From Gigantopelta aegis (lineage: Eukaryota; Mollusca; Gastropoda; Neomphalida; Peltospiridae): a DNA stretch of 64,000 bases. The translations under genes were made by a program, and so were the position numbers. Of the stretch, positions 10,801 to 22,660 are shown piece after piece. The notes under the pieces were generated by a model, which ran no database searches, was not told where the DNA came from, and saw only the letters and a program-made list of their open reading frames with translations. Position 1 is the stretch's first letter, and every line of letters begins with the position of its first letter. The stretch lies in contig NC_054701.1 in NCBI RefSeq assembly GCF_016097555.1, forward strand, positions 59,737,676-59,801,675, read 5' to 3'.

Positions 10801-13800
10801 TGACATAGACAAAATATCAGAAAACCTCATGCAGAAAGTAAGACTTGGCTTGCTTTTATATTGTTTTATGTCTGATCAAAATATTTGAAGCATATTCATA
10901 TTTTACTTTTATTTACATCTGAATTATTGTGCTTTGTAAGCTTTAAAATGTAAAACACCAAGGCCAAAATAAACCAACCGAGTGTAAAAAACAACATGGC
11001 ATGCAGTTCCAAAAAGCATATGCATGTATTGGCTAGCATACACCTCTCCACCTATTCCAGTTCTTGGGTTTATAATGTTGGTTCATTTTATTCTTCTAAT
11101 CAATGATATGACGCTAAATTTAAAGAGACATAGAACATACTGTTCTAAACAAAACATTTGTGTGATTGGTTTGGCTGTGATTAACTGAAGCCACAACAAT
11201 GGTTATATGCATGTACTATTGATTAAACTAAAAGGATAGCAAACAACAATAGTTAGTTGGCATGCTCATTACAATTTTCTACTAAATTCAAAGTGTCTGT
11301 AAGCAAAATGTCAAGATTTGTGAGAAAAAAAATTTTTAGTTTCTGATATGATGTCCTCGATAAAGCTCTATGTCGCTAATATGCCACTTATTTGGTTTTC
11401 ACTAAATTTTAAGATCGCTAATACTTTATGATTTACAGTAGTTGTTTTAAACTAACTCAGTTCAAGATTTTAATTTTTTATCAACTGATTAAATATTAGG
11501 ATGATGACATCATGGAACTTCTTGGAGAATGTGCACAGGTGAAAACGCAGCTACATGTACAAGACATCCTAGTTGACCAATGTGTAAGAAAATTAACATT
11601 CATCTTATCATAATTGGATTATCTGTATTGGTTGTAAATTAATCCATAATATCAAAAAGGATTATGCAAAGAAAATGTTGGTATCTGTCGATATATTTAG
11701 CAATTTTCAATCATCCACGACCACTTCATTGAAACAAATATAAAAAATTAAAGGACTATTTGGGTGATTTCTAAAAAACATTACAATAAATTTAACAGGA
11801 AAATGTTCCAAAGCTTAGTAAAGGTGAGTCATTTTAATGAATAAACCTACTGTTTGACAAGCAAAGAATTTGTGTTCCTTATTTTGTATAATATGACCTA
11901 TCCAGCATCTGGTCCCAACATGAGTTAGTTAACAGACAAATAATATGTGAAATGTAGATTGGTGAATTAACAGGCCAAAATTAATACATCAGATTGTGAT
12001 CAGACTCGAGAGGAAAGTAACTCATTGACAAACATTATTTGTATGTCCTAACTACTGTGACGGTTTCATCGTTATAAAATGGTGTTACTATAGAAAGATT
12101 AAAATTTGAAATTTGTAAGTCACAAATAACCATTTTTTAAGAAGCCACAAGAGTGAAAAGTTGTAACTTCATGCAACTCCTGAATCACAGTTTGTAAAAG
12201 GGTTTATAAAAGATGGGTACATCCTGCCTACCACTGGAAACTTGTAGTAAATGTACAGATATTAAAGGTACAATATACAGAATAGTTTTAATATATAAGC
12301 ATTCAGAACAGGTCATCAGCTTTTGTTTCCTATCAATGAAATAGTTCACAATTTTCCTTCAGACTGTATCCTGACATTCAAATGTTAGACTTTTCTGTGG
12401 AGACCTGTCCCACACAAACTAAACACAGCTACCTCATGCCTCCCGAAGGCACGTTTGAATGCGAGGTTACAGCCTGAAGGAAAATAGTGTATTGTATTTC
12501 ATGGACAGGAAACAAAAGCTGATGACCTGTTCCAAATGCTTAAATATTAAAATTATTCTGCATATAGCTTTAACTATTAAGTCAGTTTTGAAACAATTCA
12601 GCAGATAAAAGTAAGGTATTGCATCAAGCATCATTTTAGTCACCAGTCACATGTGGTCAAACATATATCTCAAAGGTAGATGTCTCAAATCTCCTTGTCA
12701 ACATTTTTACTATCAAAATGACTGGATATTTGTGTACTTCTTTTTAGAACTTTTGTGTGTACCAGATATAGTTTGGTTTCGAATGATTTAGCTTATTTAA
12801 AATTGAAGGATGCCTACAAACATACATCTTGTAGTCCAAACAAACATAACATTGCTTTTAAAGCAATATAATAGACTGTCGACAGCTAACAGATGTTTTA
12901 ATAATTAAAGTTACACATAATTACATCTTCCTGCTTAGAATATCAGTGTATATATATCCAATGTGTTTCTGGTGTCCTAAGCAAGATGTATAAAAGCTTA
13001 TTAGCCTAAATCATTATAAAACCACTTCAAGTCAAGAGTGTCCCTTTAAATACAAACGAAAACCAGCGTACAGGAACTCGGTAACCCACATTTTGGTTCT
13101 AACACAAATATAAATTCTGTGATATTTGTATTTGTATTTTTGCATTCATTCAGAATATGCATACATACTTGCAAGCAATAAAATAACCATGTGCATTTCA
13201 TTTTAAATCAATCACTTTTACGACTCGCCCTCTCAGATTTAAGTTATAGTAGTTGTTCAGAAAACGTCTGAACCAGAATTTTAGACTTGTACATGCATGT
13301 ACCTCAATTAGTCTCTGAGATACAGGTTGAACTTTGACCTCGTTATAGTAATCAATGAGAACAATCTGAAACCAACATTTTAGACTATCTCAATTAATTT
13401 CCAAGATATGACATTGAATTTTGACCTCATTATCGGTACCACCCTTTTTTAAAAGGCTGTAACTGATTTACTAATTGAGGTTGAGAAAAAATTCAGATGT
13501 TTTTTTTAATTTATTGAATAGATACATAGAATTTATTATAAACTAAACTTTGAAATGTAAAACTCCATAAATGTTAGTTATAACTAGGTCAAAGATCAAC
13601 ATCCTGTATCTTCAGGGATGAAATTTGACATTGGGACGGCAGAGAGGGTGGGTGTTGTAGGGTGTTCCCCTCTTGAAGATGGTGCTGCCATCTGAAGGGA
13701 TGTTACCGCTTGAATCGTTTTCAAAGATACCTATTTTTTGGTAAAAAGAAAAACACAAAAATATGTCACCCCAGCTCTGATGTTCTGATCTTGAAGATGA

Positions 13801-15954
13801 ATTTAAATAAAAGTCTAACATTTTGGTTCAGATGTTTTCTCATCTACTACTACTACTATACATGTACCAAATTTCATTGAAATCTAATAGGGCGAGTCCT
13901 GAAAGTGATTGATCTGACATGATGATGATCCATTTAACCAGGTTTTTGCTCTCAACCTAACATTATCGATAATTTGTTTTCATGCATTTATTATTTTAAT
14001 ATGATATTCACTACGGTGCTATTTTTTTTAACGAATCCAGTGTGGTTTACCAGGTATAAATAATAGTACAAATATGTAAAGATGACAAAAATGTGGGTTA
14101 CACGGTTCTTGCACGCAGGTCTTGTTATCTTCTCCAACAACAAATACACCATTTGCATAAAGCGACAATTACATTTTAGGAATCTGAATTTGATCCAGAC
14201 TGGAACCCAGAGACCAATATGAGTAAAACATTTACGGTAAGGAATGTGTTGAAGGCTGTGTATCATTACTTTAACATAAATATCATTTCCATAAATTACA
14301 ATAAACATTTCTAGTAGTCGTGCAATAGATAATCTAAAATCCCTATCTATAGAACAACCTTCCCATTTAATTTATAATGAGAAGAGTTGTTTATACTCTT
14401 ACCAATCTCTACCTCAACCCGTATACAGATTACATCATATAACTATATAGTTTAAAAAGATAATTTGTGGTAACCACCATCACCCAATTTAGTGAATGGT
14501 GGTTTTATGCTTTTATTTATGGGTTGTGTCAAGGGGTATGAGCACAATAAACCGAACGGTGCCATGCGCATTCTTGGATATGTTTTATGGGGAGTAGATA
14601 CATGTCTGTACCAATAATTACCACTAACATTTTTTTAAACATTTATTTTATTTTATTGTTACAAAAATTGTAATTGGAGCTATCAATTGACTGAATTAAT
14701 TGCTTAAGATTACTAAACCAGTTCACCTAAAAACCAGTGAAATATTAAGCCACGATTAGCTTAAAATAACTTGAAATGTATTTCAAAATGTCTACAACCA
14801 TACAGCAGGAGCTTGGTGCCCTATCCATCATGCATCTCTTCAAGTGTTAATATACCATTACACTTAAAGAGCTTGCTATGCTCAGAACAAAGAAAACACG
14901 TGTGATTATTGCGCAAAAGAGTTAGATTTAAAGCCCCGAGTGATTTTCATTTGTCCTTACCCAGTGGAGTAGGCCACGCCCTCCCTCAATCAAACCTTTT
15001 CTTAAAAACGATAACATTTGTATAAAATCATACATAGTTTTGGTTACACCTATGATACAAGTATTGTGAACATGTTCAAGTACTGTAACAAAACAAGAAT
15101 TGATTACAATTTTCATTTTATTTCCGATAAGAAACTGGTTTAAGGAACTTCGTCCTTTTACACATTGGCGGTAGGCCTACTAAGGACGAAGTTAAAAAAT
15201 AAAGACAATGATAATAAAAAGAACTGGCTTATGGTTTATAACCTTTGTATTTATTACTTATGCCATTGAGAAAATGACCACAGCAAAAAAAAACACCAAC
15301 AAAATGCTGTGGAAAAAGTGTTGCTTTATATCTTTATACATTTTCTTTTCTTATCTTTTATCTCAGATTTCACACAAAGCCAATGCAATAGCAAAAGAAA
15401 CTGAATCAAGTGAAAACGCAACTGCACATACAATGGAAACACAAGCTGTAACAAAAAAGAAATGCATTCGTCAATCTGGCCTACATGTATACAAGAAACC
15501 AAAACGACCATGTCCACTGTGCAAAATACATGTTACACAGCTAAGACGGCATTTAATAACGAACCACAGAACTAATGCCAAAGTTAAATACATTGAAACA
15601 CTCTCAAAAAGTAATAAAGCGATAGAATATGATAAACTAAGAAAACAAGGAATTTTCATGGAAAACCAAGCTAGAATCTTGTCACAAAAAGAACTAATTC
15701 GAGAAAGGGAACACACGAAAAGAGACCTCACAATTTGTGCCTACTGCCGTGGCTTTTTCTCGACAAAGAACTTGCACAAACACGTTATAAAATGCCAACA
15801 ATCTGAAACGAACTGTTCACCTGTAACTAAACTTCCACCTTCACTTATGAAGCTAAAGACTCAATTAGTTTTAACAAACCAACCTACCAGTCAATTTGAT
15901 GAACAGATAAAATCACACATACGATCTGATGCAATTGGCAACCAATTGATATGA
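7894..15954 (+). CDS. Multi-exon zinc-finger protein (Dbf4-type plus C2H2/C2HC fingers), C terminus apparently truncated
   Basis: Model exons: 7894-7927, 8594-8698, 9295-9368, 10745-10837, 11500-11583, 14180-14236 and 15367-15954. All have AG acceptors and GT donors, and phases agree. From the first ATG (7903) they give 341 codons. Residues C56, C59, H69, H75 form C-x2-C-x9-H-x5-H (KYCELCSLSFIDWKQH), the spacing of a Dbf4-type zinc finger, which binds partner proteins in Dbf4. A helical, acidic linker follows (FDPDWNPE). The last exon has CPLCKIHVTQLRRHLITNH (C2H2) and CAYCRGFFSTKNLHKH with a following Cys. From family knowledge, proteins with this tail often also carry a SET domain and continue into a tyrosine-recombinase-like domain (Crypton-related); that is recalled, not computed. 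Here the frame stops at the junction with the duplicated Harbinger segment (about 15943), so the end looks lost. A 25 bp exon at 11799-11823 would break the phase and is left out. The true start may lie in an upstream exon; the SET exons (2649-4103) are candidates but do not join in phase. Confidence 0.6.
8196..8543 (-). mobile_element. Short retroposon with LINE-like tail and two 58 bp hairpin units
   Basis: Flanked by a perfect 13 bp direct repeat AGGCCGGAATGAA (8183-8195 and 8544-8556). In the minus orientation it begins with two copies of a ~58 bp unit containing CCCCTGC...GCAGGGG hairpin arms. It ends with a tail like the LINE 3' end (CACCCCAGCAC reverse complemented, then CATTCATT repeats). 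Other copies lie at 29818-30147 (plus, two units) and 26613-26690 (one unit). No tRNA-like boxes are evident in the head. It sits only 50 bp before the acceptor of the exon at 8594. Confidence 0.85.
9389..10210 (+). mobile_element. TTAA-flanked MITE, copy 2
   Basis: Same family, orientation and ends as 1092-1920, with only scattered substitutions and small indels. TTAA at 9385-9388 and 10211-10214. It lies in the intron after the exon ending at 9368. Open frames in it match those in copy 1 and are not genes. Confidence 0.8.
10215..10744 (+). other. Intron sequence, no feature recognised
   Basis: AT-rich, no recognised repeat, ending in a TATATTTGCAG acceptor at 10744. The interval 10838-11499 is likewise plain intron. 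Confidence 0.5.
12266..12569. mobile_element. Foldback MITE with ~100 bp inverted arms, TTAA target
   Basis: The left arm (about 12266-12363) and right arm (about 12475-12569) are reverse complements, sharing GGTCATCAGCTTTTGTTTCC on one side and GGAAACAAAAGCTGATGACC on the other. TTAA bounds both ends (12262-12265, 12570-12573). No coding capacity. Intronic. Confidence 0.85.
13063..14119. mobile_element. Foldback element, ~1.06 kb, degenerate arms
   Basis: The left end AACTCGGTAACCCACATTTT and right end AAAATGTGGGTTACACGGTT are inverted, and further pairing is seen inside (ACTCGCCCTCTCAGATT near 13223 against AATCTAATAGGGCGAGT near 13880). Repeats of the form TTTTAGACT..CTCAATTA..TTTGACCTC recur in the left half. 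No target-site repeat was found. Intronic. Confidence 0.55.
14237..15366 (+). other. Last intron, one short inverted repeat
   Basis: No coding signal. A small inverted repeat (AACTTCGTCCTT at about 15146-15157 and AAGGACGAAGTT at about 15182-15193) surrounds a 24 bp loop. The intron ends TTTTATCTCAG before the exon at 15367. Confidence 0.4.
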
Positions 15955-16287
15955 CCTTAAACGTTTACTTATGAAATATGTACTTAATACCCATATGGGT
16001 ATAAATGGTACCATATTTGCCTCTTATTCATTTGGTGGTGTATATATTACCATAGTGGTCAGTATACCCGCCGGGGTTAAGCCAGTGCTAATAAACATAC
16101 TAGTAGCTTAAAAAGTTGACTAAATCTCACATCTCGATCAAAAAGGTGCCTGTCCAGCGATTTAATGAAACGCCCCATAGCTAGCCTCCATTTAGACAAC
16201 CGAGTAATCTCGTTATGCAGATAGTTCTCTCTGTCAACATATGGACACAAGGTGTCACGGTAGTCGTTCAAGTTAAAATAAAGCTAC

Positions 16288-18099
16288 GGTCACACTGGCC
16301 TTAAGACGTCGTACGACCACCTGCGATGGATGCATTTTGGGTGATCGCAGACCATCGAGGGGTGAATCGTGCGTCATCGTACGACGTCGCGGCTAATCGT
16401 ACATTTTCACCTGGAAGTATTAATTAAAAACGTCGCATGACCTTCCCACGATGTTGTGCGATGGTCGTGCGTTCAACTTGAGATTTATTTCAAAAATTGT
16501 TATCTACCTGACCAGGGTATATATAATGGGGTCCACAGACATCACTTCAGAAGCATCGACATCTTGTGCACCATCAACATCAACCAATGTTCATCATGCC
16601 ACAGATTCCACCCGAGAGGCTACGTCGTCTGCGCCGGATGCAAGCACAGATAGAGGACTAGGTAGTGCTGGTTGCACTGGTGAAGAGCGTCATGAGATGT
16701 AAGACAAGAGACGAAGAAGAAGGCAGTACTGGATCAAGCCATGGATTCAAAGAAGAGAACTGCTTGGCACGTACGACCAATTGATGGTGGAGCTGGAGCG
16801 AGAGTCCCACGGTGACTTCAAAGGTTACCTGCGGATGGAACCCGCCATGTTCCACGAGTTGGTGGACTGGATGATCCCCAGAATCGAGAAGCAGAAGACC
16901 AACTACAGATCACCCCCGAGTCCGGGCCTCAGGCTGGCCGTGACCCTCCGATGCCTATCGCAGCCTCGTGTACTCTTTTCGTGTTCCCTATAACACGATG
17001 TCAGGGACTGTCAAGGAAGTGTGTGTGGCCCTGGTAGATGAGTATGCATCAGAGGACTTCACCACGCTATCGACCCTTGACAGGTCCAGGTCTTCTAGTA
17101 TTGCTAAAAAAATCCACTAGCCATGGGATTAGAGATTAAAATGTTTTACTAGCTATGATTAAAAATTCACTAGCCTACTTTAAATAAATACAATTAATAG
17201 TAATAATCGGATATGTCAAATAAAGAAGGAGATAGAAAAAGATTCAGTAGCCATTGGGCAAGGCAATAGAAGTCATTTACTAGCCCAACATTGAATATCA
17301 CTAACCATGGGAGTGGGGCTACCATAATCTAGAAGCCCTGAAGGTACATATATGTGACATTGAAATATAATTGTACACCGAAATTATGTGAATGTCTACG
17401 TGTTTCTATAAATGTTTAAGCACAGTGTTTAAAATATTGATACCCTTTTCTGTTTACAGTTGGCGTGAAGTAACTAAACGGTTTGGCAGCAGGTGGAATT
17501 TCCACCATGCGTGTGGAGCTATCGATGGAAAGCACATCCGAATCAAGTGCCCCGAGGACTCTGGCTCAGTCTATTACAACTATAAAGGTTTTTTCTCTAA
17601 CATCCTCCTCGCCCTGGTCGACGGCGACTACAAATTCCTTTGGCCAGATGTGGGTGCCAACGGTTCTGCCTCGGACTGTGCCGTCTTCAACCAGCGCATC
17701 CTCAAAAGATCCATAGAGAACAGGACGATTGGATTCCCCGACCCAGAACCACTCCCCCATAACGACGAGGACATGCCGTACTTTCTCGTGGGAGATGACG
17801 CCTTCCCACCCAAGATGTGGATGATGAAGCAGTTTTCTTGCCCTTCTGTTTTGGAGACATCTTTGTTGTCTATGTTTTGTAGAAACGTCTCTCTGACCCT
17901 TTCAAAAACTGTGAACTACTGAAATGTGGATGGCAAACGATGTCGTGTGACGGTCGACGACGTCGTACGACATCACGTGGGATAGTAAGACATCATAGGA
18001 CTGTCGTACGAGGTCGCACGACTATCGCAGACAATCGTAGTGAAGTCGTACGACCTCAGATCTCAGATACGTCGCAAACCCATCGTTTCCAGTGTGACC
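16288..18099 (+). mobile_element. PIF/Harbinger-type transposon, copy A, defective
   Basis: Ends are GGTCACACTGG (16288) and its inverse CCAGTGTGACC (ending 18099). Both subterminal regions are filled with palindromic TCGTACGA and ACGTCGTACGAC motifs. The transposase appears as two exons. The first, about 16527-17090, includes RRELLGTYDQLMVELERE and MFHELVDWMIPRIEKQKTNY and has breaks. The second starts after TTCTGTTTACAG (17459) and runs to about 17830, with WREVTKRFGSRWNF, then GAIDGKH, then ANGSASDCAVFNQ and VGDDAF, the three blocks holding the DDE residues of Harbinger transposases. The intron has CACTAGCC-like repeats. The catalytic exon is intact here, but exon 1 is not. Confidence 0.85.
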
Positions 18100-18670
18100 A
18101 CACAACTAACTATAAGATTGTAATATCGTAGCCGAGTCGGGGACAATCATAGATATCAAAAATTTCACCCCATCGCATGACGTCGTAGCTCTGTCTGACC
18201 AACGCTTAACTGTACTTGGAAATATTTTACACGAACTATATATGAAAACTGAGGTGGTTTGGGTTTGTTTTCATTGTAAAAGTAAAGAATAGGTAGAGAA
18301 TAGATATTAAAATGAAAAAGTTTTCAAATTAGCATATTAATCTCTAAACACGACAGTGGTTTTCGTGTTGTAACACTGCACGAGAAATAATCTTTTGAGA
18401 TTTGCTCCTGGATTGTATAACATTTATCGTGGAAAGCTACAACAATGCATCACATGCACAACTCGCTACTTAAATGTGTGGTAACTTGTAATGACTTATA
18501 TAATATTTCTTCAGTGAATGCCAGCATGACCCTAGAATAATTTTTAATTTTAAAATTAAACAAACAAAAATGAAAAAACAGGGCTATGTGGTGTTTAAAA
18601 AGACAATCGCGTACAAGATGGAGCTGGTATTTACTCGACATCAGGTGAATCTCACCCCAGCTAGCATGAC

Positions 18671-18838
18671 CAGAGGCGGATCTAAGGGTGGGGGCCTAAA
18701 TTTTGCGACAGTTATAATTTTATTATATATTAATTTTCATTCCTCCCCTCCAAAGTTCCCATGGCATTCCGCTTCATGTCATTGGGGCCCCACCCCTAAA
18801 TGGATTTTCTGAATCCTCCACAGATGACGGTGGCGGAG
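18671..18838 (+). mobile_element. Short MITE-like repeat (GGCGGATCT...CCGCC family)
   Basis: Begins AGAGGCGGATCTAAGGG, then TTTTGCGACAGTTATAATTT, and ends with AAATGGATTTTCTGAATCC. Related copies at 31293 (truncated), 31932-32098, 55903-56090 and 63423-63590. The best ends give GGCGGATCTAG and its inverse CTAGATCCGCC. About 165 bp, non-coding. Confidence 0.7.
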
Positions 18839-18857
18839 CCCGGTGACTCCATCAGCT

Positions 18858-19240
18858 GACCGTCCTCGGTGGCGTCGTGGCAGGCCATCGGTCTACAGGC
18901 TGGTAGGTACTGGGTTCGGATCCCAGTCGAGGCATGGGATTTTTAATTCAGATACCGACTCCAAACCCTGAGTGAGTGCTCCGCAAGGCTCAATGGGTAG
19001 GTGTAAACCACTTGCACCGACCAGTGATCCATAACTGGTTCAACAAAGGCCATGGTTTGTGCTATCCTGCCTGTGGGAAGCGCAAATAAAAGATCCCTTG
19101 CTGCCTGTCGTAAAAGAGTATGTGGCGACAGCGGGTTTCCTCTCCAAATCTGTGTGGTCCTTAACCATATGTCTGACGCCACATAACCGTAAATAAAATG
19201 TGTTGAGTGCGTCGTTAAATAAAACATTTCTTTCTTTCCA
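18858..19240 (+). mobile_element. tRNA-headed SINE (type A), inserted after the segmental duplication
   Basis: Full-length copy with a TTAAATAAAACATTTCTTTC tail. The flanking direct repeat TCCATCAGCT is seen at 18848-18857 and 19238-19246. The duplicate at 63608-63617 has a single CTCCATCAGCTAGACTG and no SINE, which is the empty site. Confidence 0.93.
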
Positions 19241-19325
19241 TCAGCTAGACTGTTGTACTACTTAGACCGCGTCTATGTTCTTCTCTTGGGTGAGGGGCGG
19301 GGCGTTGCTCAGTGGTAAATGGGGT

Positions 19326-19645
19326 TTTTTTGTGGGGGTTTTAACGACGCACTCAGCAGATTGTATTTACGGTTATATGGCGTCAGACATATGGATAAGG
19401 ACCACACAGATATAGAGATAGGACACCCGCTGTCGCCACTTCATGGGCTACTCTTTTCGATTAGCAGCATGGGATCTTTTATATGCACCATCCCGCAGAC
19501 AGAGTAGAACATACCACGACCTTTGATATACCAGTCGTGGTCCACTGGCTGGAACGAGAAATAGCCCAGTGGGCTCACCAACGGGGATCGATCCCAGACC
19601 GACCGCGCATCGAGCGAGCACTTTACCATTTGGGCTACGTACCGT
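19326..19645 (-). mobile_element. tRNA-headed SINE (type B head), minus strand
   Basis: Read on the minus strand, the head has GTAGCCCAAATGGTAAAG (A-box-like) and GGGATCGATCCC (B-box region), then the body with GGTATGTTCTACTCTGTCTG. The 3' end ATTTACGG... lies at the left with TTAACGACGCACTCAGCA. Copy B of this SINE is at 63696-63979. Confidence 0.85.
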
Positions 19646-19649
19646 CCTG

Positions 19650-22345
19650 AAATGCAAATTAAAAAAATAATAATAATAATAAAAAAAAAAAAAATTCTAC
19701 TACTACTACTACGTATAGCTGCTTCTGTATGATTCTGTAATTCTACAACCTGGTCGGTATTCTGCTAGTGTAGAGGGTTATACACTCGGAAACCTTTTCA
19801 CATGACAAAGTGTAAACAAATTACTGTTTCGAGTTATTCAATAAACCAAGTTTTGAATATACCATAAAATGTACGAGAACTAGATGTATTGAATATTATT
19901 TTCTTGTTACTCCTCATACCAGATGATATATCTTCTGTTACTCAAAATAATATAGTAGTCACAACAAGTTAAGGCCCACATGGACACTTCGTCTGAGACG
20001 GGTTAACCCATTCGCTGTGCCAGTTGTATGAAAACGCTCTCGCAGTATTAGATGGTGGAATGACTCACTTGCAGGCATCTCGCTACTTGTCTCATGAATA
20101 TACATATACTTAAGCAAATGTGCAGGGTATGTTTCACGAGTTAGTGATATCGTATTTTATTTTCCATCTTTTTACAGGTATAGCTATCCAGGAGCATCCC
20201 AATCATTGGCGTATAGGAAGCGGGGTGGGAGTGGGGGAAGCAGCGATGGGTTTTATGTATTTATACATATATTTATGTCCCCCCCCCCCCCCCCCTTCCC
20301 CCACAACATACACACACACACACTTTTTGGCACCTTCCTATGCCCGTGCCAATGTGCCAAATGCACTAGGCATCCAAAACTTGTCTTATGATTACTGGTT
20401 GCGTCGGCCATTTTGATTTTCAGTTTCTGCACCTATTAATAAAATCATGCATTATTTTGACCAAAATGTTAAATTAACGACTTATTACAAATTCGACGAG
20501 CTCAAAATAATCAATAAGAACTTATGCATTATTATCTTTTTAAACTTAGTTTCGCTGTCCTCAATTTTATGGATAATTACTTATTAATAAAACGGGAAAG
20601 TTCTACTCTAGTTCATTAAAATAAACCTCGGCCACTGAGATTTATTTTAACTAACTACTTCTGCTAGACTAGTTTTTCAATTTGTGATAAAAAGTAATAC
20701 CTCTCGCTTACACAGCAAAATTACGACAAAAAAAATCGGTCGATAATCCAAAATATGACCTCAGGGATGGGTCAGACAGGTATTAGGGATAGGTCAGGGA
20801 TGGTCAACCTTAAGTATCGTTGGAACTTCATCCCATCAAATTGTAACTCCTTCACCAGATTATGGTATGCTCCTTGTTGAATCCGGTTCCTGATTATGAC
20901 ATGTTATGTCGGTGTTTTCTTTTGCCATTATTACGCTTTTTTTTTAATTGCGTTAATGGGATCTAAGCTTTACTCTACATTGAAGTAATTGCGTTGTTTT
21001 ATTGTTAACAGAGATATAATTTATAGATAACCCAACCAACAAATAGTATTATGTGCAGAAACTGTAGTAATAATTTATTGCATTAATTATATATATTATT
21101 AATACCCGCGAATACGATTGTAACTGTCGAAAACTATAGTCCGTCCTATCATTCTATAAAAAAAAAAAATTTTTTTTGGTTTGTAAATAATTTCAGTTTG
21201 GTATGACGTAAGAAGAAAATTAAAAGTGTTTTTGGAAATAAAAAGAAAGTATTTTGGGGTGCAATTTACAAATTAATCGGCTATAGACAACGTCATAATA
21301 CAGAACAACGTATCTAATGACATCATAATATTTTCTGTTATGTCTTGTTAAGGGCTTGGCTAAAAATCAGGTAATTTATCAGATCTGCATACGCAAATGA
21401 CGGATAGAACTGGGGGTTCTGAAGCCATTTTCCACCAGCGATTTTGTACAGAATTCTGCTTCCCAATATATCCAGTTTTTTCCATATCTGCTCTTTGTCG
21501 TCTTATCCAGTGTATCAAAATAATCCTGCATGTTATCAAAATAATGCATTGTCTACTAACGGTAATTTTTTTTTGTTTTTTTGTTTAAAGGAGTAAGTTA
21601 TAAATCTAACTGGGAAGCTCGTATTTGTATACAGCAATGAAACGCTATGGTCTCACTACACAGATCACTTCCGGGTGAGAGTTGATTGATCACGGTCCAC
21701 TATAGTTCCTAATTGTGGCACATGTTATGGTTCACATATTCACTTCTAGGAAATGGTGAAGAATTAAAACAATATGTATGTTTAATGGTAAGCCTTCTGG
21801 CTGTATTTTGCCCATGTTATTTTGTAATATTGTGCATCGACCTTTTGCGACATGGGTGTATAGTGCAAGTGACAGCCGGAGTGAATCGGTTTATGAACCA
21901 CCTGTTCGGACCGGTACTACAACCAGATGCGGTCATATAGCAAAAAACAGAGACGGAAATGTTCACAATTTTGGAATGAATATAAATGCTTATATAATGT
22001 ATGTTCGCAATGGTGTATGTTGTTAGTGCCAACGAGAACCCGTTCTATGGGCAATCTTCGCTTGAAGTTGGGCAGTTTAACATGGGTTTCAATGGCAGAT
22101 GACATCTGTGTAGTGAGACCTATTGTTTAATGACGTTTTATCATATAACGTTTTAATGATCTTTATTGTCTAATGACGTCATAATGATCTTTTCTGTTAT
22201 GTCTCTTTCATTCCAGTATAAAATTAACTCATTTACGCAGACAAAGGATTACCCGTAAATTGTTTTATTATTTTGGGGTCAAAGTTAACTAAGCACTGTT
22301 ATACATTAGCTGGGTTAAGGTATGCAGTTCTAAGATCAGAATAAT
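19650..22345. other. Long non-coding stretch with simple repeats
   Basis: No gene recognised. It holds A- and C-runs (about 19678, 20279-20295), a poly-C-centred repeat at about 20203-20350 (TTGGCGTATAGG...CACTTTTTGGCACCTTCC, related to 27712-27835), GGGATGGGTCAG and AGGGATAGGTCAGGGATGG repeats near 20764, and a motif AATGACRTCATAATRWTYTT at 21315 and 22175. A short frame at 21778-22026 is unrecognised. Confidence 0.45.
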
Positions 22346-22348
22346 AAT

Positions 22349-22469
22349 AAAAAAGTTTGTTTTATTTAACGACGCCACTAGAGCACATTGATTTTTTTGA
22401 TTTTTTTTTTATCTTATCGGCTATTGGACGTCAAACATATGGTCATTCTGACACTGGGTTTTTTAGAGG
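22349..22469 (-). mobile_element. SINE 3' fragment (minus)
   Basis: AAGTTTGTTTTATTTAACGA followed by CGCCACTAGAGCACATTGAT and GGCTATTGGACGTCAAACAT, the inverted 3' domain of the type A SINEs. It abuts the LINE tail at 22471. Confidence 0.85.
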
Positions 22470-22660
22470 AATGAATGAATGAATGTTTAACGACACCCCA
22501 GCACAAAAATACATCGGCTATTGGGTGTCACAAATGGTAAGTATATGGAAATATCATTTATATATATTCATGTAAAACCACAGTGTAAGGAGCTGTGGGG
22601 GAAAAGTATAATATAATACATAAAATCAAGGTAAGTATATTAAGTCAAATAATACAGTTC
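22470..22660 (-). mobile_element. LINE 3' end fragment (minus)
   Basis: AATGAATGAATGAATGTTTA ACGACACCCCAGCAC and the adjoining 3' UTR are inverted relative to the LINE at 22661-23934. It is a short insertion meeting that LINE head to head. Confidence 0.8.

Larger units (their letters stand above)
15943..19640 (+). repeat. Segmental duplication copy A (partner 60105-63979)
   Basis: From CAATTGATATGA onward the sequence matches 60105 onward nearly base for base, through a Harbinger transposon, its flanks, a GGCGGATC-type MITE and a minus-strand SINE. The left edge falls in the last exon of the zinc-finger gene. The partner diverges at about 63979, inside the SINE, after CCCAGACCGAC. Differences include one SINE present only here and one long-TIR MITE present only in the partner. 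Confidence 0.85.

Noticed and set aside
11799-11823. A 25 bp exon candidate with good splice sites
   Set aside because: Its inclusion shifts the frame so that the next exon (14180) hits a stop at once; skipping it keeps the frame open. It could be a rare alternative exon.
21778-22026. 82-codon frame with a SESVYEPPVRTG-like stretch
   Set aside because: No recognisable domain, no splice support, and it overlaps frames on both strands; too weak to call.
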